Positions 8,871 through 18,428 of a stretch of DNA of 64,000 nt are shown here, one piece after another. How positions within the stretch are numbered: position 1 is the first letter of the stretch; every line of letters begins with the position of its first letter. Made by a program: the position numbers and the translations under genes. This DNA comes from Marisediminicola senii (GTDB taxonomy: Bacteria > Actinomycetota > Actinomycetes > Actinomycetales > Microbacteriaceae). Location: assembly GCF_011057645.1 (NCBI RefSeq), contig NZ_JAALGE010000009.1, forward strand, positions 1-64,000. Direction: 5' to 3'. A model generated the notes under the pieces. It was given only the letters and a program-made list of their open reading frames with translations, did no database searches and was not told where the DNA came from.

Positions 8871-10487
8871 TCACGCGCCGGGCGTCGCCAGGTCGCCGGA
8901 ATGCATGTCGCCGGAATGGTCGAGCTCGATGACGGTGTCCACGTGGAGCCGGTCCAGGAACGCGTCATCGTGACTCACGACGATGATGGCGCCACGGTAC
9001 GAATCGAGTGCTTCGGCGAGCTGTTCGACGCTCTGGATGTCGAGGTTGTTGGTCGGTTCGTCGAGCACGAGGAGCTGCGCGGGGGGATCGGCGAACAGCA
9101 GTCGAGCCAGGGCGACCCGAAAACGTTCCCCGCCCGAGAGGGTGCCGATGGGCCGGTCGACGCTGTCGCCGCGCAGCAGCAGGCGGGCGAGTCGGTTGCG
9201 GATCTCCCCGCGGGTGACGCCGGGTGCAACCTGGGCGACGCTGTCCAGGGCGCTCGCCGTGTCGTCGAGGCCGTCGAGTCGTTGCGGCAGGTATCCCACC
9301 CGGTCGGTGAGCAGCTCTCCCCACGTCCGGCCAGGGGTCGCCCGTGCGCCGGTGACGAGCTGTTCGATGAGCGTGGACTTGCCCGCCCCGTTCGGGCCGA
9401 CGATGGCCACTCGTTCCGGTCCCTGCACGACGATCGAGCGTGCGGAGCCGTGGATTACGGCGATCCGCCGCCCGCGCGGCACGTCGGGGTTCGGCAGCTC
9501 GAGGTGGATGTGCTCGTCGTCGCGCACGCGCGCATCTGCGGCGTCGACCGCCGCCTGGGCAGCGCCCACCCGGTCGTCATGGGTCGAGCGCATCGACCCC
9601 GCCCGCACCTGCGCCTTGTTCGCGCGGGTGCCCGCCAGGATCTTCGGAATACCGCCCTCGCGCTGGGTCTTCTTGCCCGCTCTCTCGCGCCGCGCCGACT
9701 TCGTCTCCGCCTCGGCGCGCAATCTCTTCTCTGCGTTCAGCGCCTGCTGGGCCGTGCGCGCGCCCTGCGCGGCCGCTGCCTGCTCCCGTTGCTGGTACTC
9801 AGCCCACGCGGTGTAGTTGCCGCCGAACACCTCGATGCCCCCGGAGTGCAGTTCGGCCGTGGCATCCATGTGGTCCAACAGGTCGAGGTCGTGGCTCACC
9901 ACGACGAGGGTGCCCGGCCACGCGTCGATGAGGCGCGCCAGTCGTGCCCTGGTCGGTCGGTCGAGGTTGTTGGTGGGCTCGTCGAGCAGGGTGATGGGGG
10001 TGCGGTGGATGCTGAGGCCGATGATCGCGATGAGCATCGCCTCCCCGCCCGAGACCTCCTTCACCCGCCGGTCGAGGTCGATGCCGGCGAACCCCATGTC
10101 GTGCAGCGTCTCGGTCGCCCTCGCCTCGATGTCCCAGTCGTCGCCGACGGTGTCGAAGTGGCGTTCGTCGACGTCTCCCGCCTCGATCGCGCGGAGGGCG
10201 CGCAGCGTCTCGTCGATGCCGAGCAATTCGGCGACGGTGGTCGTCGGGTCGAGGGCGAGGGTCTGCGGCAGGTACCCGACCTCGCCGGTGGTGACGACCT
10301 GCCCGGAGGTCGGCTCGAGCCTCCCCGCGATGATGCGGAGCAGGGTCGACTTGCCCGCGCCGTTGCGACCGACGAGGCCGGTGCGCCCGGTGGTGATGGT
10401 GCCGTCGATGCGCTCGAGGGCGCGCAAGCCGTCCGGCCATTCGAACGACAGGGCACGAAGCGTGATGGCGGATGGGGCCCTCGACAT
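8871..10487 (-). CDS. ABC-F family ATP-binding protein
   Basis: This 538-residue protein has two ATP-binding cassettes and no membrane segments, which places it in the ABC-F family of ribosome-associated ATPases. Walker A sequences are GRNGAGKST (near residue 38) and GPNGAGKST (about residue 368). Signature motifs are VSGGE and LSGGE, and Walker B is followed by DEPTNNLD in both halves. The linker around residues 215-275 is rich in glutamine, arginine and lysine, like the P-site tRNA interaction motif. An AGAGGAG site precedes the ATG by 8-9 bp. Members act in translation or in protection from ribosome-targeting antibiotics; I cannot tell which applies. Confidence 0.93.
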   Translation of the reverse strand: MSRAPSAITLRALSFEWPDGLRALERIDGTITTGRTGLVGRNGAGKSTLLRIIAGRLEPTSGQVVTTGEVGYLPQTLALDPTTTVAELLGIDETLRALRAIEAGDVDERHFDTVGDDWDIEARATETLHDMGFAGIDLDRRVKEVSGGEAMLIAIIGLSIHRTPITLLDEPTNNLDRPTRARLARLIDAWPGTLVVVSHDLDLLDHMDATAELHSGGIEVFGGNYTAWAEYQQREQAAAAQGARTAQQALNAEKRLRAEAETKSARRERAGKKTQREGGIPKILAGTRANKAQVRAGSMRSTHDDRVGAAQAAVDAADARVRDDEHIHLELPNPDVPRGRRIAVIHGSARSIVVQGPERVAIVGPNGAGKSTLIEQLVTGARATPGRTWGELLTDRVGYLPQRLDGLDDTASALDSVAQVAPGVTRGEIRNRLARLLLRGDSVDRPIGTLSGGERFRVALARLLFADPPAQLLVLDEPTNNLDIQSVEQLAEALDSYRGAIIVVSHDDAFLDRLHVDTVIELDHSGDMHSGDLATPGA

Positions 10488-10536
10488 GGGTGGTGCTCCT
10501 CTCGCCTCGCCACGCTAGCAGCGGCCACATGCCCGG

Positions 10537-13500
10537 TCAGCGCTTGTTCGAGCCCGACCGCTTCTTTCGAGCACGGCCGCTGCGCGCTTCGCGCGTCGTC
10601 CTGGCCGGCATCACCCGGGCCGCCCGGGTGCCAGACCCGCGCCACCCGAACCACAGGGCGACCGCGGCGCCCGCGAGCGACGCGAGCGTCGGCACCCCGG
10701 TCATCGCGACCGCCGGGTGGTCGGCGTCGATGTCGACGGTGATCCAAACGAACAGGATGACGCCCGCCAGTGCCGCGCCAGGCGCCAGCCAGCGCAGCAG
10801 GTCGCGCAGCGGCCCGTGCCGCAGGATGACGGTGCGTGCCCGCCGCGCGGCGAGCACCGCGACGATCCCGAGCCCCGCCGACACGGTGCTGAACACGACG
10901 ATGGCGACGGGCGGCCAGCCCGCCTGCAGCTGGGTCGAGCGCAGCGCGCCTTCGTCGGGGCCACTGAAGGTGCCGGCGGCGAAGTCAAGCATGACACCCA
11001 CGTCATCCCGGGTGACCGACGACGGATAGGAACCGAATTCGGTCTGACCGATGTCGAGGGTGTGGGTGGTGACGCCTCCGACGGTTTCTTCGCCCTCGGT
11101 CATCGCCTCGGCGTCGTAGTCGTCGGCGATAGCACCGAACGGCACGACGGCATCCGGCCAGTCGCGCGCCTCTTCGGGCGTGGTGTCCTGTGTCAGCCAC
11201 CCCGCCACGGTGGCCTCGGCGGCGAGCTCGTCCGACACCGTCAGTTCGACGCGCATCGGCTCGAGCAGGCCATCGTCGTTGCGGTAGTCCCACTCCCAGC
11301 CTTCGAGCAGAGCCGACCAGCGCACCCGGTCGACCACCTCCCCACCGGGCGCCCCAGCGCTGGCGACGGCGGCCGAGCCGATCGTGTATTCGATCAGCAC
11401 CTCGTGCTCGCCGAGCACCGGCTGCGTCATGGTGGTGCGCATGACGAGCGTGTCACCCTGCTTCTCGGTCACGTAGTCGATGGGTTCGCCGTCGAGCAGG
11501 ACCCGGTGGATGCCGACACCCAGGTCCTGCCCGTCGGCGGTCGCAGGCCACTGCCGAACGAGCTGCGGCGGCAGTGACCCGCCGTCGGCCATCACCACGT
11601 CGAGGTTCTCGGTCGCCGTGATCACCGCGCGCCCGTCGTCGCCTCGGCTGAGCTCCGCGCTCGCGGTGAACCCCACCACGGAGGTGTCGAGCGACCCGGC
11701 GACGTCGCTGCTGTACGCGACGTAGTCCACGTTCTCGTCGAGCGGGTTGTCGACGAGGCTGGTCACGGCGATCGCCCCGGCGACGAGCAGCAGGGCGAGC
11801 GCCCGTATCGCGAGCCTGGGCGCCGTGAGGTAGTCGGCGGTGTGCCAGCTGCGCCGGGGGATGCGACTGCCGAGCTCCACCTCGACGCGCCCGGCGATCG
11901 CCGCACCCGCCCGTCGCGCTGGCGCGAGAAGCACCGCGTACGGCAGGGCCGCCTCACCGAGGGTGCCGCGCTCCAGCATGGACGTGCGCTCCGCGTACGC
12001 CTCGATCCCGCGCAGGTGCTGCTTCACCAGAGCACCCTCCGGGGTGAGCGGGCGCGCGGTCAGCGCGAGGGCGAGCACGGCCACCGCGATGACGGTCGAG
12101 ACGATCACGAACGCGGCCGGCCACCACACGATGGCGAGTGGCGCCTGGTACGACAGCTGCCGCACGAGCCCCCACTGCACGAGCGTCAGGGCGAGCGGCG
12201 CGGCGATGAACGCGTCGCGCACGAAGCCCTCGGGAACGCGCCGCAACCCGTCGCGAAACTGCTGCGCGCTCTCCGGCCCGGTCACGTAGAGGCGCCACGC
12301 GCGCGGCAGGTTGCCGAACCGACCGGTGCGCCGCGCCGCCTGCCCCACCCGCAGCAGCAGCAACGGCGCGATGGACCCGCCGTCGCGCCTCGCGGCGTCG
12401 GGAACGGCATCCAGCTCGCGGGCGAGTTCCAGCGCACGCGGCGATCGCAGGATGTGCGCGGCGAGACTCGGGCTGACCCCCCTCGGCGGTTCGTACTGCG
12501 CCACGAACCACGGCCGACCGCGGGCGTCGCTCCACGCCACGGCCCGAGCGGCCATCGCGAGTAGCAGGGTCGCGAGCAGAAAGGCGAGGGGCGCGAGCGG
12601 TCCGAAGCTCTGTACCAGAAACACCGGCGACGGCGGCGGCATCACGATGGTGCCCGGTTCGAGCGCCACCGTGAACACGGCGCTGGCGTTCGGTGGAATG
12701 TTCTGGTCGTTCTCGAATGCATACACCGCGCGCCCGGCCGGACTGTCGTCCTCCACGTTCAGCCACACGCCGCCGCCGATGAGCGTCCAGGCCAGCGACC
12801 CGCGCGGCTGCCGCACGAGCTGCTCGTTCAGCGCGTCCGGCAGGTCGACCGTGATGTCGAGGCCCGCGACGCCGTGCGGCCACTCCACCCCGAACACGTC
12901 CCACTCGAGCACCTGCACCGGGGCACCGGTCGCCCTGTCCTCGGTGTCGTACGCGAGGTGGTCGAGCGTATAGCGGATCACGAAGTCGTGGTCGCCGCGC
13001 AACCGCTCGCCGGTGTCGAGATCGAGGGTGATGCGCGTCGCCGCAGCATCCACCGCCACCTCGATGGGGTCGCCGTTCAGCGTCGCCGAAATGGCCGACG
13101 GGTCGAGGTCGTGGCCCTGGTACTCGGTGGCGATGACGCGTTGGATGCCACTTTCGTCGACGTCATCGCCGAAGAACGCGGTGATGCGCTCTTCGACTGC
13201 GGTGCTGAGCGTCCCGTCGTCGGCCACGCCGACCGTGTAGTCCGCCGCGAACTCGCGGGCGATCCAAGTGTCGGTCGCGGTGGAGGCCGACGAGGTGATG
13301 TCGTCGAGGGTGAGCGGAGGGTTGATGACCGGGCCGACGAGCAGCACGACGCCGATGATCGCGACGGCGCCCCAGAACCCGCGAATGCCGCCCCGGAGGC
13401 CGTTGCCGCCGTGCGACCGAAGCCACCCCTCGAGCCCGAGCACCCAGCCGGAGAGCAGCACCCAGAGAAAGGTATGCCGGGGAGGGTCGTCGTCGATGCG

Positions 13501-13620
13501 GTCGGCGGGCTCGATTCGATCTGCGGGGTCTCGGTTCGGGTCGCCCGTACCGCGGTGTTCGCGTGCGCCGCCTCCGATCGCCGAACCGGCACGATCGTCG
13601 CGCGGTTCGTCGGGGCTCAC
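10537..13620 (-). CDS. DUF2207 membrane protein with two tandem extracytoplasmic modules
   Basis: This large membrane protein (about 1027 residues from the GTG at 13620) belongs to the DUF2207 family. After an acidic N-terminal tail there are hydrophobic segments (FLWVLLSGWVLGL and AVAIIGVVLLVGPVI), then an extracellular DUF2207 module with EWDVFGVEWPHGVAGLDITV. A membrane block follows in the middle (around residues 330-610), then a second DUF2207-like module with the matching phrase VRWSALLEGWEWDYRNDDGL, and finally two more membrane segments and a basic tail rich in arginine and lysine. The frame stays open as far as 13791, but that would run over the promoter of the divergent YCII gene, so GTG 13620 is preferred. 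Function is unknown. Confidence 0.85.
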   Translation of the reverse strand: MSPDEPRDDRAGSAIGGGAREHRGTGDPNRDPADRIEPADRIDDDPPRHTFLWVLLSGWVLGLEGWLRSHGGNGLRGGIRGFWGAVAIIGVVLLVGPVINPPLTLDDITSSASTATDTWIAREFAADYTVGVADDGTLSTAVEERITAFFGDDVDESGIQRVIATEYQGHDLDPSAISATLNGDPIEVAVDAAATRITLDLDTGERLRGDHDFVIRYTLDHLAYDTEDRATGAPVQVLEWDVFGVEWPHGVAGLDITVDLPDALNEQLVRQPRGSLAWTLIGGGVWLNVEDDSPAGRAVYAFENDQNIPPNASAVFTVALEPGTIVMPPPSPVFLVQSFGPLAPLAFLLATLLLAMAARAVAWSDARGRPWFVAQYEPPRGVSPSLAAHILRSPRALELARELDAVPDAARRDGGSIAPLLLLRVGQAARRTGRFGNLPRAWRLYVTGPESAQQFRDGLRRVPEGFVRDAFIAAPLALTLVQWGLVRQLSYQAPLAIVWWPAAFVIVSTVIAVAVLALALTARPLTPEGALVKQHLRGIEAYAERTSMLERGTLGEAALPYAVLLAPARRAGAAIAGRVEVELGSRIPRRSWHTADYLTAPRLAIRALALLLVAGAIAVTSLVDNPLDENVDYVAYSSDVAGSLDTSVVGFTASAELSRGDDGRAVITATENLDVVMADGGSLPPQLVRQWPATADGQDLGVGIHRVLLDGEPIDYVTEKQGDTLVMRTTMTQPVLGEHEVLIEYTIGSAAVASAGAPGGEVVDRVRWSALLEGWEWDYRNDDGLLEPMRVELTVSDELAAEATVAGWLTQDTTPEEARDWPDAVVPFGAIADDYDAEAMTEGEETVGGVTTHTLDIGQTEFGSYPSSVTRDDVGVMLDFAAGTFSGPDEGALRSTQLQAGWPPVAIVVFSTVSAGLGIVAVLAARRARTVILRHGPLRDLLRWLAPGAALAGVILFVWITVDIDADHPAVAMTGVPTLASLAGAAVALWFGWRGSGTRAARVMPARTTREARSGRARKKRSGSNKR

Positions 13621-13707
13621 CCTGCCGAGTCTAGGAGCGCACTCTCGTACCGACGGGGGGCACCGCACCCCCGGTTCGCGGGGGTGCGACACCGGTGTCT
13701 GGAACGG

Positions 13708-13734
13708 TGTCGATTGCGGCATTCCCCGATCGTC
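13708..13734 (+). promoter_or_regulatory. Candidate ECF42-type promoter
   Basis: TGTCGA at 13708-13713 and CGTC at 13731-13734 are separated by 17 bp and lie about 45 bp upstream of the YCII start. Published ECF42 promoters carry TGTCGA in the -35 and CGA/TC-like -10 elements. An ECF42 gene lies directly downstream, so this is consistent with autoregulation. Confidence 0.6.
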
Positions 13735-13778
13735 ATACCGGTGACAGGATCGAGAGACGATCCGAAAGGATGACGACA

Positions 13779-14168
13779 ATGCGCTATTCACTGCTCCTCT
13801 TCTACCCCGAGCTGACCGCTGAGCAGCTCGGTCCCGAGGGCATCGCCGAGGGAATCCGGGCGTTCGAGGATTACGCCAGGGCCCTCGACGAGGCCGGGGT
13901 TCTGCAGTCCGCCGAGGTCATGCAGCACTCCGACGCCACCACGACCGTGCACCTCGTGAGCGGCGAACTCGTCGTGCAGGATGGCCCGTTCGCCGACACC
14001 AGGGAACAGCTCGGCGGAACCTTCATCATCGACGTTGCCGACCTCGACGAAGCCATCGCCTGGGCTGCCAAATCCCCGTCGGCGACCTGGGGTCCCGTCG
14101 AGGTTCGCCCCACGGCGACCCGATATGCGGATGGCGCATGGCAGGGCACCCCGCCGGTCACGGTCTGA
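13779..14168 (+). CDS. YCII-related (DGPF domain) protein, partner of ECF42
   Basis: This 129-residue protein has the YCII fold, with MRYSLLLFYP at the start and the eponymous-type motif VVQDGPFADTREQLGG at residues 64-79. It ends with an alpha-beta segment and WGPVEVRP. ATG 13779 is chosen because GAAAGGA lies 8 bp upstream; ATG 13770 is in frame but overlaps that site. DGPF/YCII proteins are the constant genomic partners and regulon members of ECF42 sigma factors, and the sigma gene overlaps its 3' end. Enzymatic function is not established for the group. Confidence 0.93.
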   Translation: MRYSLLLFYPELTAEQLGPEGIAEGIRAFEDYARALDEAGVLQSAEVMQHSDATTTVHLVSGELVVQDGPFADTREQLGGTFIIDVADLDEAIAWAAKSPSATWGPVEVRPTATRYADGAWQGTPPVTV

Positions 14169-15196
14169 CGCCGCACGACCCGGCCCCCGACCACGCGTTC
14201 GTCGCCGCCGAGCACACGGCGCGTGCGTCGTACGGGCGGCTGCTCGCCCTGCTGGCAGCATCGACCCGCGACCTGGCGCTCGCTGAAGACGCGCTCGGCG
14301 ACGCCTTCGAGCGGGCCCTGCGCACCTGGCCGGTCGACGGCGTGCCCGGCAACCCGGAGGGATGGCTCATGACGGTCGCCCGCAATCGCATCCGCGACCT
14401 GCTCGGATCAGCGGCCGCCCGCACGTCGACGCCCCTCGACGTCGACGTGCGGGCGGCACTGGTCGAACACGACGCCGAGGCCATCCCCGACAAGCGGCTC
14501 GAACTGCTCTTCGCCTGCGCCCACCCGGCGATCGACCCCGCAGTGCGCACCCCGCTGATGCTGCAGGTCGTGCTCGGCTTCGACGCGACCCGCGTGGCCG
14601 CGGCCTTCGCGATCGACCCGCGCACCATGTCGCAGCGACTGGTGCGCGCGAAACGGCGCATCCGCGTCACCGGTATTCCGTTCGCCATCCCTACCAGGGC
14701 CGACATGGCAGCGCGCCTTCCCGGCGTGCTCGAAGCCATCTACGGCGCCTACTCGCTCGACTGGCTGGACCAGAACGAGAGGGTATGGGAGTCCATCGCC
14801 GACGAGGCCCGCTGGCTCGCGGTGCTGACCGCGACCCTGCTCGAGACCGAGCCGGAGGCGTGGGGGCTCGCCGCGTTGCTGACCTTCGCGCAGTCGCGCG
14901 CACCCGCCCGGGTGGGCTCGCCGTGGCCGCCGCTCGACCAACAGGACACCGCCCAGTGGGACCGCGCCCTGATCGCCGAGGGCGAGGCGCTGCTTCGGAG
15001 GGCGCACTCGTTCGGCGACCCGCTCGGTCGCTTCCAGCTCGAGGCCGCGATCCAGGCGGTGCACTGCGACCGGGCGCGAGGGGGAACGCTGGACCGCGAC
15101 GTCCTGATCCGCCTCTACCGCGGGCTCGTCGCCATCGCGCCGACGGTCGGTGCGCGCAAGGCACTGGACGCCCTGACCGCACCGGGGGAGCCCTGA
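14138..15196 (+). CDS. ECF42-group RNA polymerase sigma factor with C-terminal extension
   Basis: This 352-residue sigma factor has region 2 (DLALAEDALGDAFERAL, then GNPEGWLMTVARNRIRDLL) and region 4 ending in DPRTMSQRLVRAKRRIR. About 190 more residues follow, forming a helical, TPR-like C-terminal domain (DUF6596 type). This large extension and a YCII gene immediately upstream define group ECF42. The extension is known to be needed for activity in the Streptomyces example, and no anti-sigma factor is expected. The gene overlaps the YCII gene by 31 bp. The first 16 residues look non-conserved, but no better start was found. Confidence 0.92.
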   Translation: MAGHPAGHGLTPHDPAPDHAFVAAEHTARASYGRLLALLAASTRDLALAEDALGDAFERALRTWPVDGVPGNPEGWLMTVARNRIRDLLGSAAARTSTPLDVDVRAALVEHDAEAIPDKRLELLFACAHPAIDPAVRTPLMLQVVLGFDATRVAAAFAIDPRTMSQRLVRAKRRIRVTGIPFAIPTRADMAARLPGVLEAIYGAYSLDWLDQNERVWESIADEARWLAVLTATLLETEPEAWGLAALLTFAQSRAPARVGSPWPPLDQQDTAQWDRALIAEGEALLRRAHSFGDPLGRFQLEAAIQAVHCDRARGGTLDRDVLIRLYRGLVAIAPTVGARKALDALTAPGEP

Positions 15197-15413
15197 CCCT
15201 CCTGGCCGGAGGTGACGGTATCGCGGGATCACGGGCTGCACGGGCCGGCGCTCGCAGCACCAGGGCGGCCCAGGTGTCGGCATATGCCCGTAGCACTGGG
15301 CACCACGGCGCCCGTACCGTGTGCGCATCGATGGGCCGACCCCCTCGGTCCGCCAGCCGCCGGTCGTGCCGCGCACGCCCGAACGCTCCCCACTCTTCCC
15401 GAAGGGACGCACC

Positions 15414-16250
15414 ATGCAGAGCAATCCCGATTCAACGCCCGACACCATCGTTCTCGTCCACGGACTCTGGATGACCCCGCGCAGCTGGCGCGGGTGGAAG
15501 GAACGCTTCGAAGCCCGCGGGTACACGGTCCTCACCCCCGGTTACCCCGGATTCGAGATCGAAGTCGAGGGGCTCCGCGAGAACCCCACCCTGATCGCTA
15601 ATCTCACCGTGCCGCAGACCGTCGGGCACCTGGCCGGAATCATCTCGGCCCTTCCGGCACCGCCCATCATCATCGGGCACTCCTTCGGTGGCACCCTCAC
15701 CCAGCTGTTGCTCGCCCGCGGGCTCGGGGCCGCCGGCGTGGTCATCGACTCGGCGCCGACCGAGGGCGTGCGGGTCACTCCGCTGTCTCAGGTGCGGTCG
15801 CTCTTTCCCGCGCTCAAGAACCCCGCCAACCGGCACAGGGCTGTCGGCTTCACCCCCGAGGAGTTCCACTACGCCTTCGCGAACACGCTTTCCCGCGATG
15901 AGTCCGACGCGGTCTGGCAGGAGTTCGCCATTCCCGCGCCGGGCAACTGGGTGTGGGCATACGGACTGATCGCGAACTTCACGCCGGGCAAGCAGGAGAC
16001 CTGGGTCGACTACGCGAAGGACCGCGCCCCGCTGCTCTTCATCGGCGGTGAAGAGGACCACATCATGCCGCCATCGGTCAACAAGTCGAACGCCCGGCAC
16101 TACGACAAGTCGCCCGCCCTGACCGGGTACCACGAGTTTCGCGGTCGGTCGCACTGGATCTGCGCAGAACCCGGCTGGGAGGAGGTCGCCGACTACGCCC
16201 TCGACTGGGCGATGGAGCACGCCGAGCCGACGTGGGTCTCCGCCGACTGA
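15414..16250 (+). CDS. Alpha/beta hydrolase
   Basis: This 278-residue alpha/beta-fold hydrolase shows the oxyanion stretch VLVHGLWMTPRSW, the nucleophile elbow GHSFGG (serine near residue 86), the acid in GGEEDHIMP and the base histidine in RSHW. There is no signal peptide, so it acts in the cytoplasm. ATG 15414 has a GAAGGGA site 7 bp upstream. The 218-bp gap after the sigma gene suggests its own promoter. Substrate is unknown; relatives are often annotated as non-heme chloroperoxidase-like or lysophospholipase-like. Confidence 0.9.
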   Translation: MQSNPDSTPDTIVLVHGLWMTPRSWRGWKERFEARGYTVLTPGYPGFEIEVEGLRENPTLIANLTVPQTVGHLAGIISALPAPPIIIGHSFGGTLTQLLLARGLGAAGVVIDSAPTEGVRVTPLSQVRSLFPALKNPANRHRAVGFTPEEFHYAFANTLSRDESDAVWQEFAIPAPGNWVWAYGLIANFTPGKQETWVDYAKDRAPLLFIGGEEDHIMPPSVNKSNARHYDKSPALTGYHEFRGRSHWICAEPGWEEVADYALDWAMEHAEPTWVSAD

Positions 16251-16328
16251 GGCAGTACCGGTCGGGCCGCATCACCCGGTCCGGCCGCCAGAACGACACG
16301 GCTACTCCGGCTACTGCGGCTAGCCCGG

Positions 16329-16919
16329 CTAGTCCGGCCGCCGAGGCGGCGCGTAGTGATCCTCACCACGTGCCGCCTTATCCACGACGTCGCGAATGCG
16401 TGCTGCCCGCACCGCCGGGGTCTTGATACCGTTCAGTCGAAAGTAGACGCGAAACCGGTCGACCTTCGTCATCGCGTCGTGGAACGCCGCCGCCGCGGGA
16501 TTCGCGTCGAGGGCCGCCCGCAGGTCGGCCGGCGCCTCCGCCCCCTTCTGTCGGTACGCGGCATCCCATCGTCCATCGGCTTTCGCGCGCTCGACCTCGG
16601 CCAGGCCCGACTCGCGCATCATTCCCGCAGCGGTCAGCCTGGCGACGTGCTCCCGGTTGACCTGCGACCACGGGCTGTTCTTTCGCCGCGGCGAGAATGC
16701 CTGCAACGTGTAGTCATCATCGAGCCGCGCCGACTGGCCGTCGATCCACCCGAAGCACAGGGCGACGTCCAGGGCCTCCGACCAGGTGATCCCGGGCGCC
16801 GACGACGATTTCTTGCGCAATTTCAGACGGATGCCGGCATCCGGCGGGTCGTTCTCGAGAAACCGTGTCCACTCCTCGATCGACAACTCCAGAATCGGCT
16901 TGTCTTCAAAGCTGGCCAT
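16329..16919 (-). CDS. YdeI/OmdA family protein
   Basis: This 196-residue protein matches the YdeI/OmpD-associated family, with the typical block ALDVALCFGWIDGQ and the following FSPRRKNSPWSQVNREHV. Members are soluble; some have been linked to bacteriocin or antimicrobial-peptide tolerance, but the biochemical role is unclear. It is convergent with the hydrolase upstream and divergent from the APC transporter. Confidence 0.9.
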   Translation of the reverse strand: MASFEDKPILELSIEEWTRFLENDPPDAGIRLKLRKKSSSAPGITWSEALDVALCFGWIDGQSARLDDDYTLQAFSPRRKNSPWSQVNREHVARLTAAGMMRESGLAEVERAKADGRWDAAYRQKGAEAPADLRAALDANPAAAAFHDAMTKVDRFRVYFRLNGIKTPAVRAARIRDVVDKAARGEDHYAPPRRPD

Positions 16920-16995
16920 GCGCTCTCCTCACTCACCTTCGTGCAATCTGCGCCATCCCCTTATATCCGTACCGCACCCGGCGTACATTGCCCCA

Positions 16996-18426
16996 ATGTC
17001 GAGTGCAAAATCCGGTGATCAGGTCGCCAAGCCGAACAGCGAACTCAAGCGGTCCATCACGGGTCGCCTCCTGTTCTTCTACGTGCTGGGTGACGTGCTC
17101 GGCTCCGGCATCTACGTGCTCATCGGCGCGGTGGCGGGGGAGGTCGGGGGAGCTTTCTGGCTCGCCTTCGCGATCGGCGTCTCGGTCGCCACGATCACCG
17201 GACTCGCCTACGCCGAGCTGGTAACCAAGTACCCGCAGGCCGCGGGTGCAGCCCTGTACGTGAACAAGGCGTTCAAGCGGCCGATGCTCACGTTCCTTAT
17301 CACTATCTGCATGCTGTCGGCGAGCTTCGCCGCGACAGCATCGCTCGCGAACGGCTTCGCCCGCTACTTCGGGTCGGTGTTCACCGCATCGCCGGTGCTG
17401 ATCGTCACGTTGGTCTTCGTGGTCGCGCTCAGCGTGATCAACTTCATCGGCATCACCGAATCCGTCGTACTCAACATGGTCATGACCTTCATCGAGGTGT
17501 CCGGCCTCATCATCGTGGTAGTCATCGGAATCATCCACGTCACGCAGGGCAATGCCGACCCCGGCGTTCTCGTGCAGTTCGACACCGGCGAGACGATCCC
17601 GATCTTCGCGGTCGTGGCGGGTGTCGCGCTCGCCTTCTTCGCCATGACCGGTTTCGAGAATGCGGCCAACGTGGCAGAAGAGACCATCGACCCGGCTCGC
17701 ACCTTCCCGCGCGCCCTGATCGGGGGAATGATCGCGGCCGGTGTCATCTATGTGCTGGTCGCCATGTCCGCCGCGCTGGTCGTTCCCGTCGACACGCTCG
17801 CCGGGTCGGACGCCGCCCTGCTCGAGGTCATCCGCGCTGGCGTGCTCCCCATCTCTGTCGCGGTGATGGTCGTCATCTTCGCGGTCATCGCCATGGTCGC
17901 CATCACCAACACCACGCTCGTCGCCGTGGTCACCCAGTCTCGAATCCTCTACGGCATGGCCCGCGAAGACGTCGTGCCGAGCATGTTCGGACGTATCCAC
18001 CACACGCGCCGCAGCCCGTGGGTCGCCCTGCTATTCGCGGCAGTCGTCGTCACGGCACTCCTCATTGTCGGCTCCATCCTCAACGACGCCATCGGCATCG
18101 ACGTGGTGACGACGCTCGCCAGCGTGACCGTCGTATTCCTGCTCTTCATCTACGCCCTCGTGATCGTCTCGGCACTCAAGCTGCGCGGCCACGACGAGCA
18201 CGACGACAGCTACCGGGCCAACACCCCATTGCTGTACGTCGGGCTGCTCGGCAACGCGGTGCTGCTGGTCTACGTGATCGTCGACGACCCCAGCTCGCTG
18301 ATCTGGGTGGCCGGCCTGCTCGCCCTCGGCTTTCTGCTCTACCTGTCCAAGCGACTGTTCAGCTCGAAGAAGGGCACCCCCACCGGGGCTACCGACGCCG
18401 CCGTGCCGACGAAACAGGAGAACTGA
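16996..18426 (+). CDS. APC-superfamily amino acid permease
   Basis: This 476-residue protein with about 12 membrane segments belongs to the amino acid-polyamine-organocation superfamily. The first helix carries GDVLGSGIYVLIG, the substrate-binding unwound motif of APC transporters. Helix 6 has FFAMTGFENAANVAEE, also typical. A short charged loop and basic tail end the protein. It is followed 2 bp later by a universal stress protein gene, an arrangement often seen for stress-responsive transporters. The amino acid transported cannot be told from sequence. Confidence 0.93.
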   Translation: MSSAKSGDQVAKPNSELKRSITGRLLFFYVLGDVLGSGIYVLIGAVAGEVGGAFWLAFAIGVSVATITGLAYAELVTKYPQAAGAALYVNKAFKRPMLTFLITICMLSASFAATASLANGFARYFGSVFTASPVLIVTLVFVVALSVINFIGITESVVLNMVMTFIEVSGLIIVVVIGIIHVTQGNADPGVLVQFDTGETIPIFAVVAGVALAFFAMTGFENAANVAEETIDPARTFPRALIGGMIAAGVIYVLVAMSAALVVPVDTLAGSDAALLEVIRAGVLPISVAVMVVIFAVIAMVAITNTTLVAVVTQSRILYGMAREDVVPSMFGRIHHTRRSPWVALLFAAVVVTALLIVGSILNDAIGIDVVTTLASVTVVFLLFIYALVIVSALKLRGHDEHDDSYRANTPLLYVGLLGNAVLLVYVIVDDPSSLIWVAGLLALGFLLYLSKRLFSSKKGTPTGATDAAVPTKQEN

Positions 18427-18428
18427 CT

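Noticed and set aside
13621-13791. Upstream extension of the DUF2207 gene to ATG 13791
   Set aside because: It would cover the divergent YCII promoter and start codon; the extra residues are low in hydrophobicity and look non-coding.
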